Shown: piece by piece, positions 16,448 to 26,486 of the stretch | How positions within the stretch are numbered: position 1 is the stretch's first letter | Layout of the letters: each line of letters begins with the position of its first letter | From: Petrimonas sulfuriphila | Lineage (GTDB): Bacteria; Bacteroidota; Bacteroidia; Bacteroidales; Dysgonomonadaceae | Length of the DNA stretch: 64,000 bases | NCBI GenBank assembly: GCA_038561985.1 | Contig: CP073276.1 | Location: 3,100,001-3,164,000, forward strand | Reading direction: 5' to 3' | Notes under the pieces: generated by a model | Database searches by the model: none | The model's input: the letters and a program-made list of their open reading frames with translations, nothing else | Told to the model about the DNA's origin: nothing | Made by a program: the position numbers and the translations under genes

Positions 16448-18598
16448 ATGAAACCTGATTTCAAAAGTATTGATTTTAAATCGGCTGGCTTTGAAGCAAC
16501 AGACGTTGCCGAGTGGGCTGAGAAAAATGAAATAAAAGCCGATTGGCTTACACCGGAACAAATTCCGGTAAAACCTGTATACACAAGGGAAGACCTCGAA
16601 GGAATGGAACATCTCGGATATGCTGCCGGAGTGGAGCCTTTCTTGCGTGGACCTTATTCTACCATGTATGTAATGCGTCCGTGGACTATTCGTCAATATG
16701 CCGGATTTTCTACCGCCGAAGAGTCCAATGCCTTTTATCGCCGCAACCTGGCTTCGGGCCAAAAAGGATTGTCCGTTGCTTTCGATCTACCCACACACCG
16801 TGGATATGATGCCAACAACGAGCGTGTGGTAGGCGATGTGGGCAAAGCTGGGGTATCGATTTGTTCGGTGGAAGACATGAAAATTCTTTTCGATGGAATT
16901 CCGCTTAACAAGATGTCTGTTTCCATGACCATGAACGGGGCTGTGTTACCCATCCTGGCTTTCTATATTGTTGCGGCACAGGAACAGGGAGCTAATCTGG
17001 AAGAGATGGCTGGAACGATTCAGAACGATATCCTGAAAGAATTTATGGTGCGAAACACCTACATCTATCCACCCGAATTCTCCATGAAAATCATTGCCGA
17101 TATTTTTGAGTTTACGTCACAGAAGATGCCGAAGTTCAACTCTATTTCCATTTCGGGATACCATATGCAGGAAGCAGGAGCGACAGCCGATATAGAACTG
17201 GCTTATACCTTGGCTGATGGCATTGAGTACCTGCGTGCTGGAATCAACGCGGGCATCAATATCGATGCTTTTGCTCCCCGCTTGTCGTTCTTCTGGGCCA
17301 TTGGTATGAACCACTTCATGGAAATTGCCAAAATGAGGGCAGCCAGGCTGCTTTGGGCGAAGATTGTGAAAAGCATGGGCGCGAAGAACCCAAAATCGAT
17401 GGCGTTAAGAACCCATTCGCAGACATCAGGTTGGTCGTTGACCGAACAAGACCCGTTCAACAATGTGGGACGTACTTGTATCGAAGCTATGGCGGCTGCT
17501 CTGGGACACACGCAATCGTTGCACACAAATGCATTGGACGAGGCCATCGCTCTGCCGACCGACTTCTCGGCCCGTATTGCCCGTAACACGCAAATCTATA
17601 TCCAGGAAGAAACGCAGATCACCAAACAGGTTGACCCGTGGGCAGGCTCCTATTACGTGGAATCGCTTACCCAGGAACTGGTGGACAAAGCGTGGGCGTT
17701 GATTCAGGAAATTGAGAAACTGGGCGGAATGGCTAAGGCTATTGAAACGGGTGTTCCCAAAATGCGTATTGAAGAGGCTGCCGCACGTACTCAAGCCCGT
17801 ATCGATTCGGGAGCACAGAAGATAATCGGTGTAAACGTTTGCCGGCTGGAGAAAGAAGACCCCATCGATATTCTTGAAGTGGATAATACCGAAGTACGGA
17901 AACAGCAAATTTCCCGGTTGGAACAACTTAAGGCCGGACGAGATAACGAAGCGGTGCGCAAAGCGCTGGACGCCATTACCAAATGCGTGGAAACTAAACA
18001 GGGAAATCTCCTTGAACTATCGGTCGAAGCAGCACGGGTTCGCGCTACACTGGGCGAAATATCCGATGCCTGCGAAAAAGTTGTAGGACGTTATAATGCA
18101 GTAATCAGAACAATTTCAGGAGTGTATTCAGCAGAATCAAAATCAGACGCCACGCTCGAGGAAGCACGTGCGATGACCGAAAAATTTGCCAGGAAAGAAG
18201 GCCGCCAGCCGAGAATCATGGTGGCAAAAATGGGACAGGACGGACACGACCGTGGAGCAAAAGTGGTTGCTACGGGTTATGCCGACTGCGGTTTCGATGT
18301 GGATATGGGACCGCTCTTCCAGACTCCGGCAGAAGCTGCCCGCCAGGCCGTAGAAAACGATGTTCACGTGCTGGGCGTATCTTCGTTGGCAGCCGGACAT
18401 AAAACGCTTGTTCCTCAGGTCATTGAAGAACTGGCTAAATTAGGCCGTCCCGATATTATCGTTATCGCCGGTGGTGTAATTCCCGCCCAGGATTACGATT
18501 TCCTTTACAAGGCAGGGGTTGCCGCTATTTTTGGCCCGGGCTCCCCGGTGGCGAAATCGGCCATCCAGATTGTAAAGATCTTGTTGGGAGAAGAATGA
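16448..18598 (+). CDS. mutB: Methylmalonyl-CoA mutase large (catalytic) subunit
   Basis: Catalytic adenosylcobalamin-dependent chain, 716 residues. The TIM barrel holds the substrate region [19 protein letters not shown] with the conserved Tyr, [10 protein letters not shown]-type motif [14 protein letters not shown], and [19 protein letters not shown]. The C-terminal cobalamin domain has [10 protein letters not shown] (DxHxxG, His near residue 600, the lower axial ligand), GVSSLAAGH and IVIAGGVIP, all intact. It pairs with mutA upstream, separated by the UbiA gene and a 150-base gap carrying alternative hairpins. A strong terminator follows. No meaB or epimerase gene is in the window. Confidence 0.97.
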   Translation: MKPDFKSIDFKSAGFEATDVAEWAEKNEIKADWLTPEQIPVKPVYTREDLEGMEHLGYAAGVEPFLRGPYSTMYVMRPWTIRQYAGFSTAEESNAFYRRNLASGQKGLSVAFDLPTHRGYDANNERVVGDVGKAGVSICSVEDMKILFDGIPLNKMSVSMTMNGAVLPILAFYIVAAQEQGANLEEMAGTIQNDILKEFMVRNTYIYPPEFSMKIIADIFEFTSQKMPKFNSISISGYHMQEAGATADIELAYTLADGIEYLRAGINAGINIDAFAPRLSFFWAIGMNHFMEIAKMRAARLLWAKIVKSMGAKNPKSMALRTHSQTSGWSLTEQDPFNNVGRTCIEAMAAALGHTQSLHTNALDEAIALPTDFSARIARNTQIYIQEETQITKQVDPWAGSYYVESLTQELVDKAWALIQEIEKLGGMAKAIETGVPKMRIEEAAARTQARIDSGAQKIIGVNVCRLEKEDPIDILEVDNTEVRKQQISRLEQLKAGRDNEAVRKALDAITKCVETKQGNLLELSVEAARVRATLGEISDACEKVVGRYNAVIRTISGVYSAESKSDATLEEARAMTEKFARKEGRQPRIMVAKMGQDGHDRGAKVVATGYADCGFDVDMGPLFQTPAEAARQAVENDVHVLGVSSLAAGHKTLVPQVIEELAKLGRPDIIVIAGGVIPAQDYDFLYKAGVAAIFGPGSPVAKSAIQIVKILLGEE

Positions 18599-18642
18599 TA
18601 GGAATTACAATTCTCGATTTCGGAATTGGGTTTTAACAAGTT

Positions 18643-18681
18643 GCGGGTTGCGAAACTTTTTTCGTAATCCGCATTTTTTTT
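18643..18681 (+). terminator. Rho-independent terminator after mutB
   Basis: GCGGGTTGCGAA pairs over 12 positions (two G-U) with TTCGTAATCCGC across an ACTTTT loop, followed by A and a run of eight Ts. It lies between mutB and corA. Confidence 0.88.
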
Positions 18682-18691
18682 ATGAAATGAT

Positions 18692-18699
18692 TAACTTTG
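18692..18699 (+). promoter_or_regulatory. -7 box (TAACTTTG) before corA
   Basis: TAnnTTTG match 18 bases upstream of the CorA start and just after the mutB terminator, consistent with separate transcription. Confidence 0.5.
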
Positions 18700-18717
18700 T
18701 GAAAATCCTAAATTTTT

Positions 18718-19782
18718 ATGCCTTATATTCCACATAAGAAGAAAGAAGACATTGGCCTTTCACCCTATGAATTGAAATTCAGAGGGAAAAAGAAAGCCGA
18801 AGACATACGTGTTCAGGTCATCGATTTTGACCTGGAAGGGGTACGTGAAACGGAAATAAAAGATACCGGGGAACTGAGGAAGTATTTGAGCTCTGATTCC
18901 ATCACCTGGATAAACGTTGACGGATTGCACAACGAACAAATTATCCGTGATTTGTCGGATATCTTTTCTATTCCCGCTGATATCCTCTCGGATGTGATGG
19001 AGCCATCGTCCCGTCCACAGGCGGAGGAGTTTGATAACGGTTTCTTCGTTTCCATAAAGATGATGGAGTTTAATGAGAAAAAGAACAGAATGTCGGTCGA
19101 TAACCTGAGTCTTATCGTGATGGACAAGATTCTTGTCACTTTTCAGGAAGAAAAAGGCGATGTGTTTGAACCTGTCCGGGAAAGGATCCGCAAGCACAAA
19201 ACTAAAATCCGCACATCCGGATCCGATTATCTGGCGTTCACCCTGCTGGATGTCGTGATCGATAATTATATCTATATTTTAGGTGTTTACGGCGAAAAAG
19301 TGGAAACACTTGAAGGAAAACTTATTCTGGACACCAATAAAGAAACACTTAAGATAATCAACCTTTTTAAACACGAGCTCAATAATTTACGTGTTGATAT
19401 AAAACCGGCAAAAGAAATGATTATGGGACTGGTGAAACTGGATACGGATTTTATACAGGAGGAAAACGAAAAGCATTACAAAGAGCTTCAGGACAATATT
19501 AATCAGGCAGTTGACCTGCTTGATTATTACCGCGAAGTACTTTACGATGAATTAAACATGTACCATTCATCGATGAGTACAAAACTCAATGACACCATGA
19601 CCGTACTCACCATTTTTTCGGTGATTTTTATCCCGTTAACTTTTATTGTGGGTGTTTACGGAATGAATTTTGATAATTTTCCCGAGTTGCACTGGAAATA
19701 CGGATACTTTATCGTCTGGGGCATAATGTTACTCATTGTCGCCGGGATGATTGGGTATTTTAAAAAGAGAAAATGGTTTTAA
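18718..19782 (+). CDS. corA: CorA family magnesium/cobalt transporter
   Basis: Pentameric inner-membrane divalent-cation channel. 354 residues: a large N-terminal cytoplasmic domain with long helices ([33 protein letters not shown] region), then two transmembrane helices near the C-terminus. The defining YGMNF motif is at about residue 314, followed by the loop FPELHWKYG and a short basic tail (FKKRKWF). Length and order match CorA exactly. It is bounded upstream by a terminator and -7 box. Confidence 0.95.
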   Translation: MPYIPHKKKEDIGLSPYELKFRGKKKAEDIRVQVIDFDLEGVRETEIKDTGELRKYLSSDSITWINVDGLHNEQIIRDLSDIFSIPADILSDVMEPSSRPQAEEFDNGFFVSIKMMEFNEKKNRMSVDNLSLIVMDKILVTFQEEKGDVFEPVRERIRKHKTKIRTSGSDYLAFTLLDVVIDNYIYILGVYGEKVETLEGKLILDTNKETLKIINLFKHELNNLRVDIKPAKEMIMGLVKLDTDFIQEENEKHYKELQDNINQAVDLLDYYREVLYDELNMYHSSMSTKLNDTMTVLTIFSVIFIPLTFIVGVYGMNFDNFPELHWKYGYFIVWGIMLLIVAGMIGYFKKRKWF

Positions 19783-19795
19783 TCGATTGAAAAAA

Positions 19796-20290
19796 ATGAA
19801 AATTAAATGGGTAAAAGCCGATATAACCCGACTGGAAGTGGACGCTGTTGTAAATGCTGCAAACAGTATGTTATTGGGTGGAGGTGGGGTAGACGGGGCG
19901 ATCCACCGTGCTGCAGGGCCGGAGTTGCTGGAAGAGTGCAGAACGTTGAACGGTTGTGAAACCGGAAAAGCTAAAATAACCCGTGGTTACCGGTTGCCGG
20001 TAAAACACGTTATACATACGGTAGGACCCGTTTGGCACGGTGGAAGCCGAAACGAAGAGAGTCTGCTGAAGGAGTGTTATGTAAATTCACTTAAACTTGC
20101 CGATGAGCAAGGATTGAAATCGATAGCCTTTCCCAACATCAGTACCGGGGTTTACCGGTTTCCGAAGGAAAGAGCAGCTGAAATAGCTGTGGATGCAGTG
20201 AAAAATTTTCCGGCTAAATTTGTGGAAGAAGTTACTTTCGTGTGTTTTGATGAAGAGAATTTTGAAATTTATAAGCGGCGATTGGAATAG
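19796..20290 (+). CDS. Macrodomain protein, O-acetyl-ADP-ribose deacetylase-like
   Basis: Stand-alone macrodomain of 164 residues (MacroD/YmdB type), which hydrolyses O-acetyl-ADP-ribose or removes mono-ADP-ribose from proteins. Seen: [20 protein letters not shown] at the N-terminus, [15 protein letters not shown] (ribose/phosphate binding), [22 protein letters not shown], and [13 protein letters not shown] (second phosphate loop). The Met at 19796 begins 13 bases after the CorA stop; the frame also runs upstream into corA, but that would add a non-homologous extension. Enzyme family is clear; physiological target is unknown. Confidence 0.92.
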   Translation: MKIKWVKADITRLEVDAVVNAANSMLLGGGGVDGAIHRAAGPELLEECRTLNGCETGKAKITRGYRLPVKHVIHTVGPVWHGGSRNEESLLKECYVNSLKLADEQGLKSIAFPNISTGVYRFPKERAAEIAVDAVKNFPAKFVEEVTFVCFDEENFEIYKRRLE

Positions 20291-20302
20291 AATATTTTTT
20301 AT

Positions 20303-21013
20303 TTACTTCCCATTAATTTCTTCCATAAACGCTTTGCGGTAAGTTTCACCGATAGGGATTTCGTGCTTTCCGATGATAATGCGGTTTTTTTCTACCCGGA
20401 CAATCTTATCGCGATTCACGATAAACGACCGATGTACGCGAATAAACCGTGTAGCTGGCAATTCATCTTCCATCGATTTCATACTCATGAGCGTAAGGAT
20501 GGGCTTGGGATCTTTACCGGTGAAAATTTTAATATAATCTTTCAACCCCTCAACCAATAGGATGTCATCAAAAAGGACATGCACCAGCTTATAGTCGGAG
20601 CGGACGAAAATTCCCGAAACTTCAGATTCTCCCTTCTCCTCCGAAGCGGCTTTCATTTCAAACCATTCCAATGCCTTTTTCGAAGCACTTAAAAATTCGG
20701 AGTATGAGAAAGGTTTCAGTAGATAATCCAAAGCATTGACCTTGTACCCATCCAGAGCATATTCGCTGAAAGCGGTAGTGAAAATAATACGAGTGTTTTT
20801 ATCCAGGAACCGCGCAAATTCCATGCCGTTCACTTCAGGCATTTGAATGTCGAGAAAAATCACATCTATGCGCTCGTTGGGCATATTGTTCATCGCCTGT
20901 ATGGCACTGGAGTATTTGCCGGTCGAGTTTAAAAAAGGTGTTTTCTGCACATAAGAATCAAGTAATTCCAATGCCAGAGGCTCATCGTCAACTATCCAGC
21001 AATTCAGTTTCAT
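20303..21013 (-). CDS. LytTR-family response regulator
   Basis: 236 residues: REC domain (1-120) with DDEP acidic pair near residue 11, phospho-acceptor Asp in VIFLDIQMPEVNG (about 56) and Lys in LLKPFS (about 104); then a LytTR DNA-binding domain (about 140-236) with FVRSDYKLVHV, LVEGLKDYIKIF, RFIRVHRSFIVN and IPIGETYRKAF. It starts seven bases after the kinase gene and is its partner. Such pairs typically control an adjacent transport or surface gene, here the barrel protein upstream in the same transcription direction. Confidence 0.94.
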   Translation of the reverse strand: MKLNCWIVDDEPLALELLDSYVQKTPFLNSTGKYSSAIQAMNNMPNERIDVIFLDIQMPEVNGMEFARFLDKNTRIIFTTAFSEYALDGYKVNALDYLLKPFSYSEFLSASKKALEWFEMKAASEEKGESEVSGIFVRSDYKLVHVLFDDILLVEGLKDYIKIFTGKDPKPILTLMSMKSMEDELPATRFIRVHRSFIVNRDKIVRVEKNRIIIGKHEIPIGETYRKAFMEEINGK

Positions 21014-21020
21014 AACGTTA

Positions 21021-22094
21021 TTAATTTTCTTTCGTATTGATGATCAAAGTGGTGGAGTAGGTGTCTCCGGTAACTTCGGAATCCCATTGATACCGCCCTG
21101 GATAAGCCATTTCCAACCGTTTTTTAACGAGCCCTAGTCCGATTCCGCTACCGCTCTTGTCTGCCTCCGACTTGGGATAGTAACTGTTCCGGGAAACAAA
21201 TTCGATTTTTCCATCGGGTGTTTCCGACAAAGAAATATCGATAAATGATGGTTTATCACCGCTGATCCCGTGTTTAAAAGCATTTTCAATCAAAGATATA
21301 AAAATTAACGGTGCTATGGGGGTACCGCTGTTTGTTTTTACTGAAAGTTGTGTGTTCAGCTTTACATTTTCAGACAGCCTGATCCGCATCAGGTCAACGT
21401 AATTTTTGATAAAATCCACTTCCTGATGCAAAGGAACAAGCGGTTTGTCGTTGTCGTAAAGGATGTGACGCAATAGTTTACTCAAATCTAGCACAGCCTG
21501 TTGTGCTTTGGAAGGATTAAATTCCACCAGCGCATAGATGTTATTGAGGGTGTTGAGCAGAAAGTGAGGGCTGATCTGATTTTTCATGTTTTGTAATTCA
21601 GCTTCCGATTTTGCTTTTTCCAGCTCTTTCCGCTCACTCTCCACTTCAAACCAACGAAAAGTCATTTTCAGGGCAACGCTTAATCCCATCATGGTTACTA
21701 AAGTAGTTAAGTTCCGGATGACAAAAAGCCAGGGCGAAGGCCTGAATTTACGGCCACCGCGTCGCGGCATATGTTCCGGGCTTATCCATCGCAACAAATC
21801 ATTTCCAAAATGCATGAGTACGGCAGCGGCAACGATCAACAGCAAGTTATAGAAAATGAATTCCCTTGTTCTCCCTTTAAATAAAAACTGTTTTATCAGC
21901 AGAAAATAATTGATATAGAAAACCAGCAACAATCCCAATGTATCGGGTGTTGAACGGATGAACAGGTCCCAGCGAAAAAGCCTTTCCCGGTCAATAAAAA
22001 AATAGGGTGCAACCACAATCATGCTCCACAATAAAATGTGCACAAGAATGACTGCGTATGTATTGGTCGTGTTGTTCCTGATGCGATTTTCCAT
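21021..22094 (-). CDS. LytS/YehU-type sensor histidine kinase
   Basis: 357 residues. Four hydrophobic segments (about 14-125) form the membrane sensor. The cytoplasmic His_kinase domain has LQNMKNQISPHFLLNTLNNIYALVEFNP with the phospho-acceptor His, LSKLLRHILYD, and the ATPase N-box IENAFKHGISG, ending in GSGIGLGLVKKRLEMAYPG (G boxes). No periplasmic ligand domain is visible. It is encoded between the barrel protein (47 bases upstream) and the LytTR regulator (7 bases downstream), so the three look like one unit. Confidence 0.94.
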   Translation of the reverse strand: MENRIRNNTTNTYAVILVHILLWSMIVVAPYFFIDRERLFRWDLFIRSTPDTLGLLLVFYINYFLLIKQFLFKGRTREFIFYNLLLIVAAAVLMHFGNDLLRWISPEHMPRRGGRKFRPSPWLFVIRNLTTLVTMMGLSVALKMTFRWFEVESERKELEKAKSEAELQNMKNQISPHFLLNTLNNIYALVEFNPSKAQQAVLDLSKLLRHILYDNDKPLVPLHQEVDFIKNYVDLMRIRLSENVKLNTQLSVKTNSGTPIAPLIFISLIENAFKHGISGDKPSFIDISLSETPDGKIEFVSRNSYYPKSEADKSGSGIGLGLVKKRLEMAYPGRYQWDSEVTGDTYSTTLIINTKEN

Positions 22095-22141
22095 TGTAAA
22101 TCCAGTTTAAAATTTGGGTAATTAAAGGTGTCTCCGTAGCA

Positions 22142-24925
22142 TTAACCGCCATGGCCACGTCCAAAACCTCTTCCGGGACCTGGACCGTGCTGAGGCATCA
22201 TGTCTTCTCGTGTTGCTCCATTTTTAAAAATATTGAAACGATAAACAAAGTGCACCATGAAGTAGGTGGTAAGCGTGTTGGTTGTTGTGTCACGAATATA
22301 GTTGGACGTCACAGATCTACTGATGTTGCTACGTTGTTGCAGAATATCATATATCTTTAAACGGATGGTGCCGTTCTTTTGTTTAAACAATTGCTTCTGA
22401 ATGGAAGCATTCCATAACCACTCGTCTTGCGTAAAACCATCGGAATAACCTGAATTGGTACTGTAGTTGATATCGCTCTCAATGGACATATCCCAGGGAA
22501 GGTAAAGGGTGGTATTGGCATTTCCCCCGTAGTTCAGGAACTCCTGGTCGCGTTGTCCTTCCAGGCTGTTTTTTACTTTATTATAGCTAATATTACCGCG
22601 GATCCCAAAGTCTATCAGGTCCGACCGGTAGTTTAACCCGAGCGTTTCACCCAGATTGAGCCTGCGGCTCAGGTTTTTCTCCAGATTAGAGAAACCGTTT
22701 GCATGATTATAGCTGGCAAATGACATGGAGAAAACAGAGAATCTGATGTTCTTCAACGGGATATTCATCATCATACGGCCGTTAGCATTCCAGTTCCCTG
22801 TCACGTTTTCATACGTGGTTTCCCTGCGTCCCGTTTCCCGGTCGGTCATGGTGGATGAGACAATATCATTAGTCAGGTAACGGATGTCTCCAAAAAAACC
22901 CATGGAACGGTTCTTCTCGGGATTAAAATTCTGGTAACGAAGGTTTAGCCGGTGTTCAAAAGAAGGCTTCAAATCGGGATTCCCATAAGTGATGTTCAGC
23001 GGGTTCGAAACATCCACCACCGGAGACAGTTGGGTTACCGAAGGTTGATCGGTATTGCCAAAATAACGGAGCCTCAGGTTATGCTGTCGTGTCCATCTGT
23101 AGTTGAACTGCGCCATGGGTGCATAATTGACCACATCTCGGGTAAAATCACTGATTTTATTGTCTCCTATAAACGTTTTGCTTTGTGAGCTTGAAGGTTG
23201 TACAGAGAACCCAATCGTATAATCGTACTTCTGACGAACAGACTGAAAGTTAAACTCAATCTCCTGATTGGTGAAATTATTTTCCAGACGTTTGCTGTAC
23301 TGTTCATCTAAAACCGTGTAATTACCTGACTCATCCTTAACACGGGTATCTTTATCCGATCCGGAAATATTTTGGCGATACTGATAGGCAAACTGAATAG
23401 CGTTGTTGTTTCCCAACGGCTCAACGTAAGATACATAACCGCGCCAGTTTTTGGAATCATTGGTATTGACAAACCGCTGATCAATAAGGTCATCGGGTTT
23501 CGTCCCGTTGTAAAAAGTGTTGGATAGATTTGTCCCTTCATTTTCAGAATCGGACATTCCTCCACGCAACTGGACACTCAATATACGGCCTTTTTTACCG
23601 AGTGTACGGCTCACATCCAAACGCGCAGAAAGGTTCTTCCCATCACCCGTGGAATTATATCTTGAATCTCCGTAATTTATGGAATCCTCCAGGGTTTCGG
23701 TTGTGGTCAGAAAGTCACTGAGCTCAGTCCTTCGATTGTTGTAAACCGATCCTTCAGGATTAAAAATAATTCTTGTCAACGTATCGGGTGTCCATTCCAG
23801 GCGCAGGTCCATGTTGAAATTCTGGCTGTAATTGTTGCTGGAATTATTTTCGTCTTCCAATGTGTTACCACTGCTGAGAATATTTTGTGTATGTGTTTTG
23901 GAAAGTGTATTGTTGTCAGTATTTCCATACCGGAGATTACCGCCGAGCTTCAGTTTGTTGGTAAATTGCTGGCTGAAATTAAAACCTGCATTTCCGGATG
24001 TGGTGATTCCGCTTCGTCCGCCAAAGAACATCCTTCTACCTCCACCGCCTCCACTTCCAAACATCGAAGATGCCAAATCGGAAAATCCGGCATTGTTGGT
24101 GTTGTTAAAACCACCCAAAACAGTATATTGGTTCTTGTCCTTCATATAATTGACCATCGCATTCCCTTCGTACCGGTCTTTTGTGCCGTATCCCACAAAG
24201 GCGTTACCAAACAAACCTTCTTTCATCCCGGGTTTTACCATCAGGTTGATGATGGTCTCTTCTTCTCCGTCATCAAATCCGGTCATCTGCGCCATATCTG
24301 TTCTCCGGTCAAGGACTTGCAACTTTTCGACCATTTTGGCGGGCAGATTCTTCGAGGCCACTTTCGGGTCAGTGCTGAAAAACTCTTCACCGTCTACCAT
24401 GATTTTTTTTATTTCGCGGCCGTTAACGGTTATCTTCCCTTCCGAATCTATTTCAATCCCCGGCATCTTTTTCAGCAGATCCTCGAGAATAGCACTTTCG
24501 GTCACCTTGTACGAGTCAGCATTGTATTCAACGGTATCTCCCCTGACTACAATTTCTGCAGCTTTTGCCGTTACCACTGCCGCATCGAGCAGGATATTGT
24601 CTGTTCCCAGCTCAACGCTACCTAAATTAGCCGTTCTGTTTGTATTACTGATGGTCACATTACGAAAAAGATCATGGTGGCCAACATACGTAACGTGTAT
24701 AATGTAGTTTCCGTAAGGAACCGATATAGCAAAATTACCTTCCTGATCACTGGCTACTCCGTTGAGATAAAGGCTATCTTTCTGATGTAAAATGCGAACA
24801 TTGGCTTGGGCAACAGGCTCTTTTGTCTCCTGATCGACAATTTTCCCCGTAATTCTTCCGTTATTTTGAGCGAAAATTGACACCCCGATGAGTAGTAATC
24901 CGATAAATAAAACAAATCTTTTCAT
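22142..24925 (-). CDS. Outer-membrane beta-barrel protein with carboxypeptidase-regulatory and plug domains
   Basis: 927-residue exported protein; signal peptide MKRFVLFIGLLLIGVSIFA, then Q. An N-terminal CarboxypepD_reg-like domain (about 22-110: GRITGKIVDQETKEPVAQANV) precedes a TonB-dependent plug-like domain (LKKMPGIEIDSEGKITVNGR, MVDGEEFFSTDP) and a long barrel. A glycine/arginine-rich loop (GSGGGGGRRMFFGGRSG) sits near residue 300. After the last aromatic strand (VHFVYRFNIFKNG) comes a non-barrel tail rich in Gly/Pro/His/Arg, unusual since barrels usually end in an aromatic residue. Family resembles OMP_b-brl_3. It is probably co-regulated with the kinase/regulator downstream. Substrate unknown. 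Confidence 0.88.
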   Translation of the reverse strand: MKRFVLFIGLLLIGVSIFAQNNGRITGKIVDQETKEPVAQANVRILHQKDSLYLNGVASDQEGNFAISVPYGNYIIHVTYVGHHDLFRNVTISNTNRTANLGSVELGTDNILLDAAVVTAKAAEIVVRGDTVEYNADSYKVTESAILEDLLKKMPGIEIDSEGKITVNGREIKKIMVDGEEFFSTDPKVASKNLPAKMVEKLQVLDRRTDMAQMTGFDDGEEETIINLMVKPGMKEGLFGNAFVGYGTKDRYEGNAMVNYMKDKNQYTVLGGFNNTNNAGFSDLASSMFGSGGGGGRRMFFGGRSGITTSGNAGFNFSQQFTNKLKLGGNLRYGNTDNNTLSKTHTQNILSSGNTLEDENNSSNNYSQNFNMDLRLEWTPDTLTRIIFNPEGSVYNNRRTELSDFLTTTETLEDSINYGDSRYNSTGDGKNLSARLDVSRTLGKKGRILSVQLRGGMSDSENEGTNLSNTFYNGTKPDDLIDQRFVNTNDSKNWRGYVSYVEPLGNNNAIQFAYQYRQNISGSDKDTRVKDESGNYTVLDEQYSKRLENNFTNQEIEFNFQSVRQKYDYTIGFSVQPSSSQSKTFIGDNKISDFTRDVVNYAPMAQFNYRWTRQHNLRLRYFGNTDQPSVTQLSPVVDVSNPLNITYGNPDLKPSFEHRLNLRYQNFNPEKNRSMGFFGDIRYLTNDIVSSTMTDRETGRRETTYENVTGNWNANGRMMMNIPLKNIRFSVFSMSFASYNHANGFSNLEKNLSRRLNLGETLGLNYRSDLIDFGIRGNISYNKVKNSLEGQRDQEFLNYGGNANTTLYLPWDMSIESDINYSTNSGYSDGFTQDEWLWNASIQKQLFKQKNGTIRLKIYDILQQRSNISRSVTSNYIRDTTTNTLTTYFMVHFVYRFNIFKNGATREDMMPQHGPGPGRGFGRGHGG

Positions 24926-25097
24926 ACGTTTATTAATTTAACTGATTTTGATAAGCGATCGACCAAAACTGTAAATTCGCTGTTAAAACCGGAACAAAAA
25001 TAACCGGATGTCACCTGGATAACAAATGAAATAGACAAACGAGTGGATTGTATCGACGAAATGACGTAAATAACGGATGAGAAATAAAATTTATTTA

Positions 25098-25105
25098 TAC
25101 CTTTG
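25098..25105 (+). promoter_or_regulatory. -7 box (TACCTTTG) before the YeiH-like gene
   Basis: TAnnTTTG match 28 bases upstream of the ATG at 25134, in the divergent gap with the barrel gene. Confidence 0.5.
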
Positions 25106-25133
25106 GCGAAGAAAATCAAAAATCTCATTCAAA

Positions 25134-26312
25134 ATGTTAAAATCCTTAAAGAACGAAGACTGGACGGCTACGCTCATTGGTGGAGTCATTTTGTTGCTTG
25201 TCATATTGATGCCGGGTTACATGAAAAATCCGGTAGTTTTGTTTACATCAATTGCCGTGTTATCCTACCTGGGATATCTTTTTTTAGGAAACAAAGATAA
25301 GGGACAATTTATCTTATCCTTTATCATTATCTACGCACTTGCCTTGTTGGCTGATGTGATAACCGACGTGGCTTTTGTGAAAAAAATGGGGCTGGAATCG
25401 GTCTTTTTCTCTGTTCTGATAGGATTGATTGTGCGTAATACGATTGGATTACCCAAATGGATGGGAGCTGCCGTCCGGAGTGAATATTACATAAAAGCGG
25501 GCTTGGTTATCCTGGGTAGCAGCATCCTTTTCGGAGAAATTATGAGGGCGGGCAGCCTGGGTATGATTCAAGCCGTAATTGTGGTGCTAAGCGTGTGGTA
25601 TTTCAGTTTCTGGGTTTCGCGGAAGATGGGTGTTGATTCTGAAATGTCCATGATGTTATCGAGCTCAGTTTCCATTTGCGGTGTTTCTGCTGCCATTGCT
25701 ACTTGCGGAGCCATCAAGGGCGACCCTAAAAAACTCTCTTTCATTGTTTCGCTTGTTCTTATTGTCGCTATCCCGATGATGTATATCCTGCCTTTCTTTG
25801 CCAAATGGATGGGATTGAGTGAGCAGGTGGCCGGGGCTTGGTTGGGAGGCACTATTGATACTACGGCTGCCGTGGTGGCTTCGGGAAAATTCATCGGGGA
25901 AACGGCAGAGCAATACAGCGTTATCATTAAATCGGCGCAAAACGTGTTGCTGGGTGTTGCTGCTTTTGCTATATCCATTTACTGGTCTTACAAAGGTACA
26001 AATTCCAATATTCGTCCTTCGGGGAGTGTTTTGTGGGAGCGTTTCCCAAAATTTGTCCTTGGGTTTCTTGTGGCATCGCTGATCTTCAGCTTTGCTTTTG
26101 AACCGGCAACCGGGAAAAGTCTCTCGAAAATTGCCCAGGAATCGCGCGGGTTGCTCTTCTCGTTGGCTTTTGTTTGCATTGGCCTGGAAACCAGCTTCAG
26201 GGATATCTTCAAGAAAGAAAATTCAAAATATATCTGGTCGTTTCTTATTGCGCAGGGATTTAATATTGTCCTGACGCTTGTTGTTGCGTGGTTTCTGTTC
26301 AGAAGTTTCTGA
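25134..26312 (+). CDS. YeiH-family putative sulfate exporter
   Basis: 392-residue polytopic membrane protein (UPF0324/Cons_hypoth698) with about ten hydrophobic segments. Typical stretches: VFFSVLIGLIVRNTIGLP, KAGLVILGSSILFGEI, MLSSSVSICGVSAAIATCGAIKGDP and WLGGTIDTTAAVVASG, the last two being the paired re-entrant signatures. The Met at 25134 (MLKSLKNEDW) is chosen; an in-frame Met at 25077 precedes the -7 box and would not be transcribed. Sulfate or organosulfonate export has been proposed for relatives, with limited proof. It marks the left edge of the accessory region. Confidence 0.88.
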   Translation: MLKSLKNEDWTATLIGGVILLLVILMPGYMKNPVVLFTSIAVLSYLGYLFLGNKDKGQFILSFIIIYALALLADVITDVAFVKKMGLESVFFSVLIGLIVRNTIGLPKWMGAAVRSEYYIKAGLVILGSSILFGEIMRAGSLGMIQAVIVVLSVWYFSFWVSRKMGVDSEMSMMLSSSVSICGVSAAIATCGAIKGDPKKLSFIVSLVLIVAIPMMYILPFFAKWMGLSEQVAGAWLGGTIDTTAAVVASGKFIGETAEQYSVIIKSAQNVLLGVAAFAISIYWSYKGTNSNIRPSGSVLWERFPKFVLGFLVASLIFSFAFEPATGKSLSKIAQESRGLLFSLAFVCIGLETSFRDIFKKENSKYIWSFLIAQGFNIVLTLVVAWFLFRSF

Positions 26313-26393
26313 TTTTCATATTTGTTTTAAAGATTTTAGAACCAAGAGCCATGGCTGTGGGCTATGTGATGTCTGATGCTAACTGCCAACTTA

Positions 26394-26486
26394 TTACGCC
26401 CACATGGGTTCTCCGGGCACGTTGGGTACGCTTCCGCCCAGGATATTCTGCGTGAGTTCAATGTCGATAATTTCGCTACAGGGCAC
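26394..26486 (-). pseudogene. Out-of-frame remnant of a small Gly-Gly peptide gene
   Basis: On the minus strand a second frame overlaps the last codons of the HPr-kinase-like gene and runs past its stop to a TAA at 26394-26396. From a GTG at 26486 it reads about 30 residues including PCSEIIDIELTQNILGG and then SVPNVPGEPMWA. Bacteroidales encode many short peptides of the plan MKK.Y..P..EII.IE....L.GS, often beside HprK-like/PqqD-type genes; this matches the middle and tail of one, with the MKK start missing. Either it is a truncated precursor peptide fused onto the upstream gene's end, or it is translated by coupling from the GTG. I favour a remnant. Confidence 0.5.

Noticed and set aside
23885-24625. 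246-codon plus-strand frame inside the barrel gene
   Set aside because: Antisense shadow of a well-supported 927-residue gene; no motif or start context.
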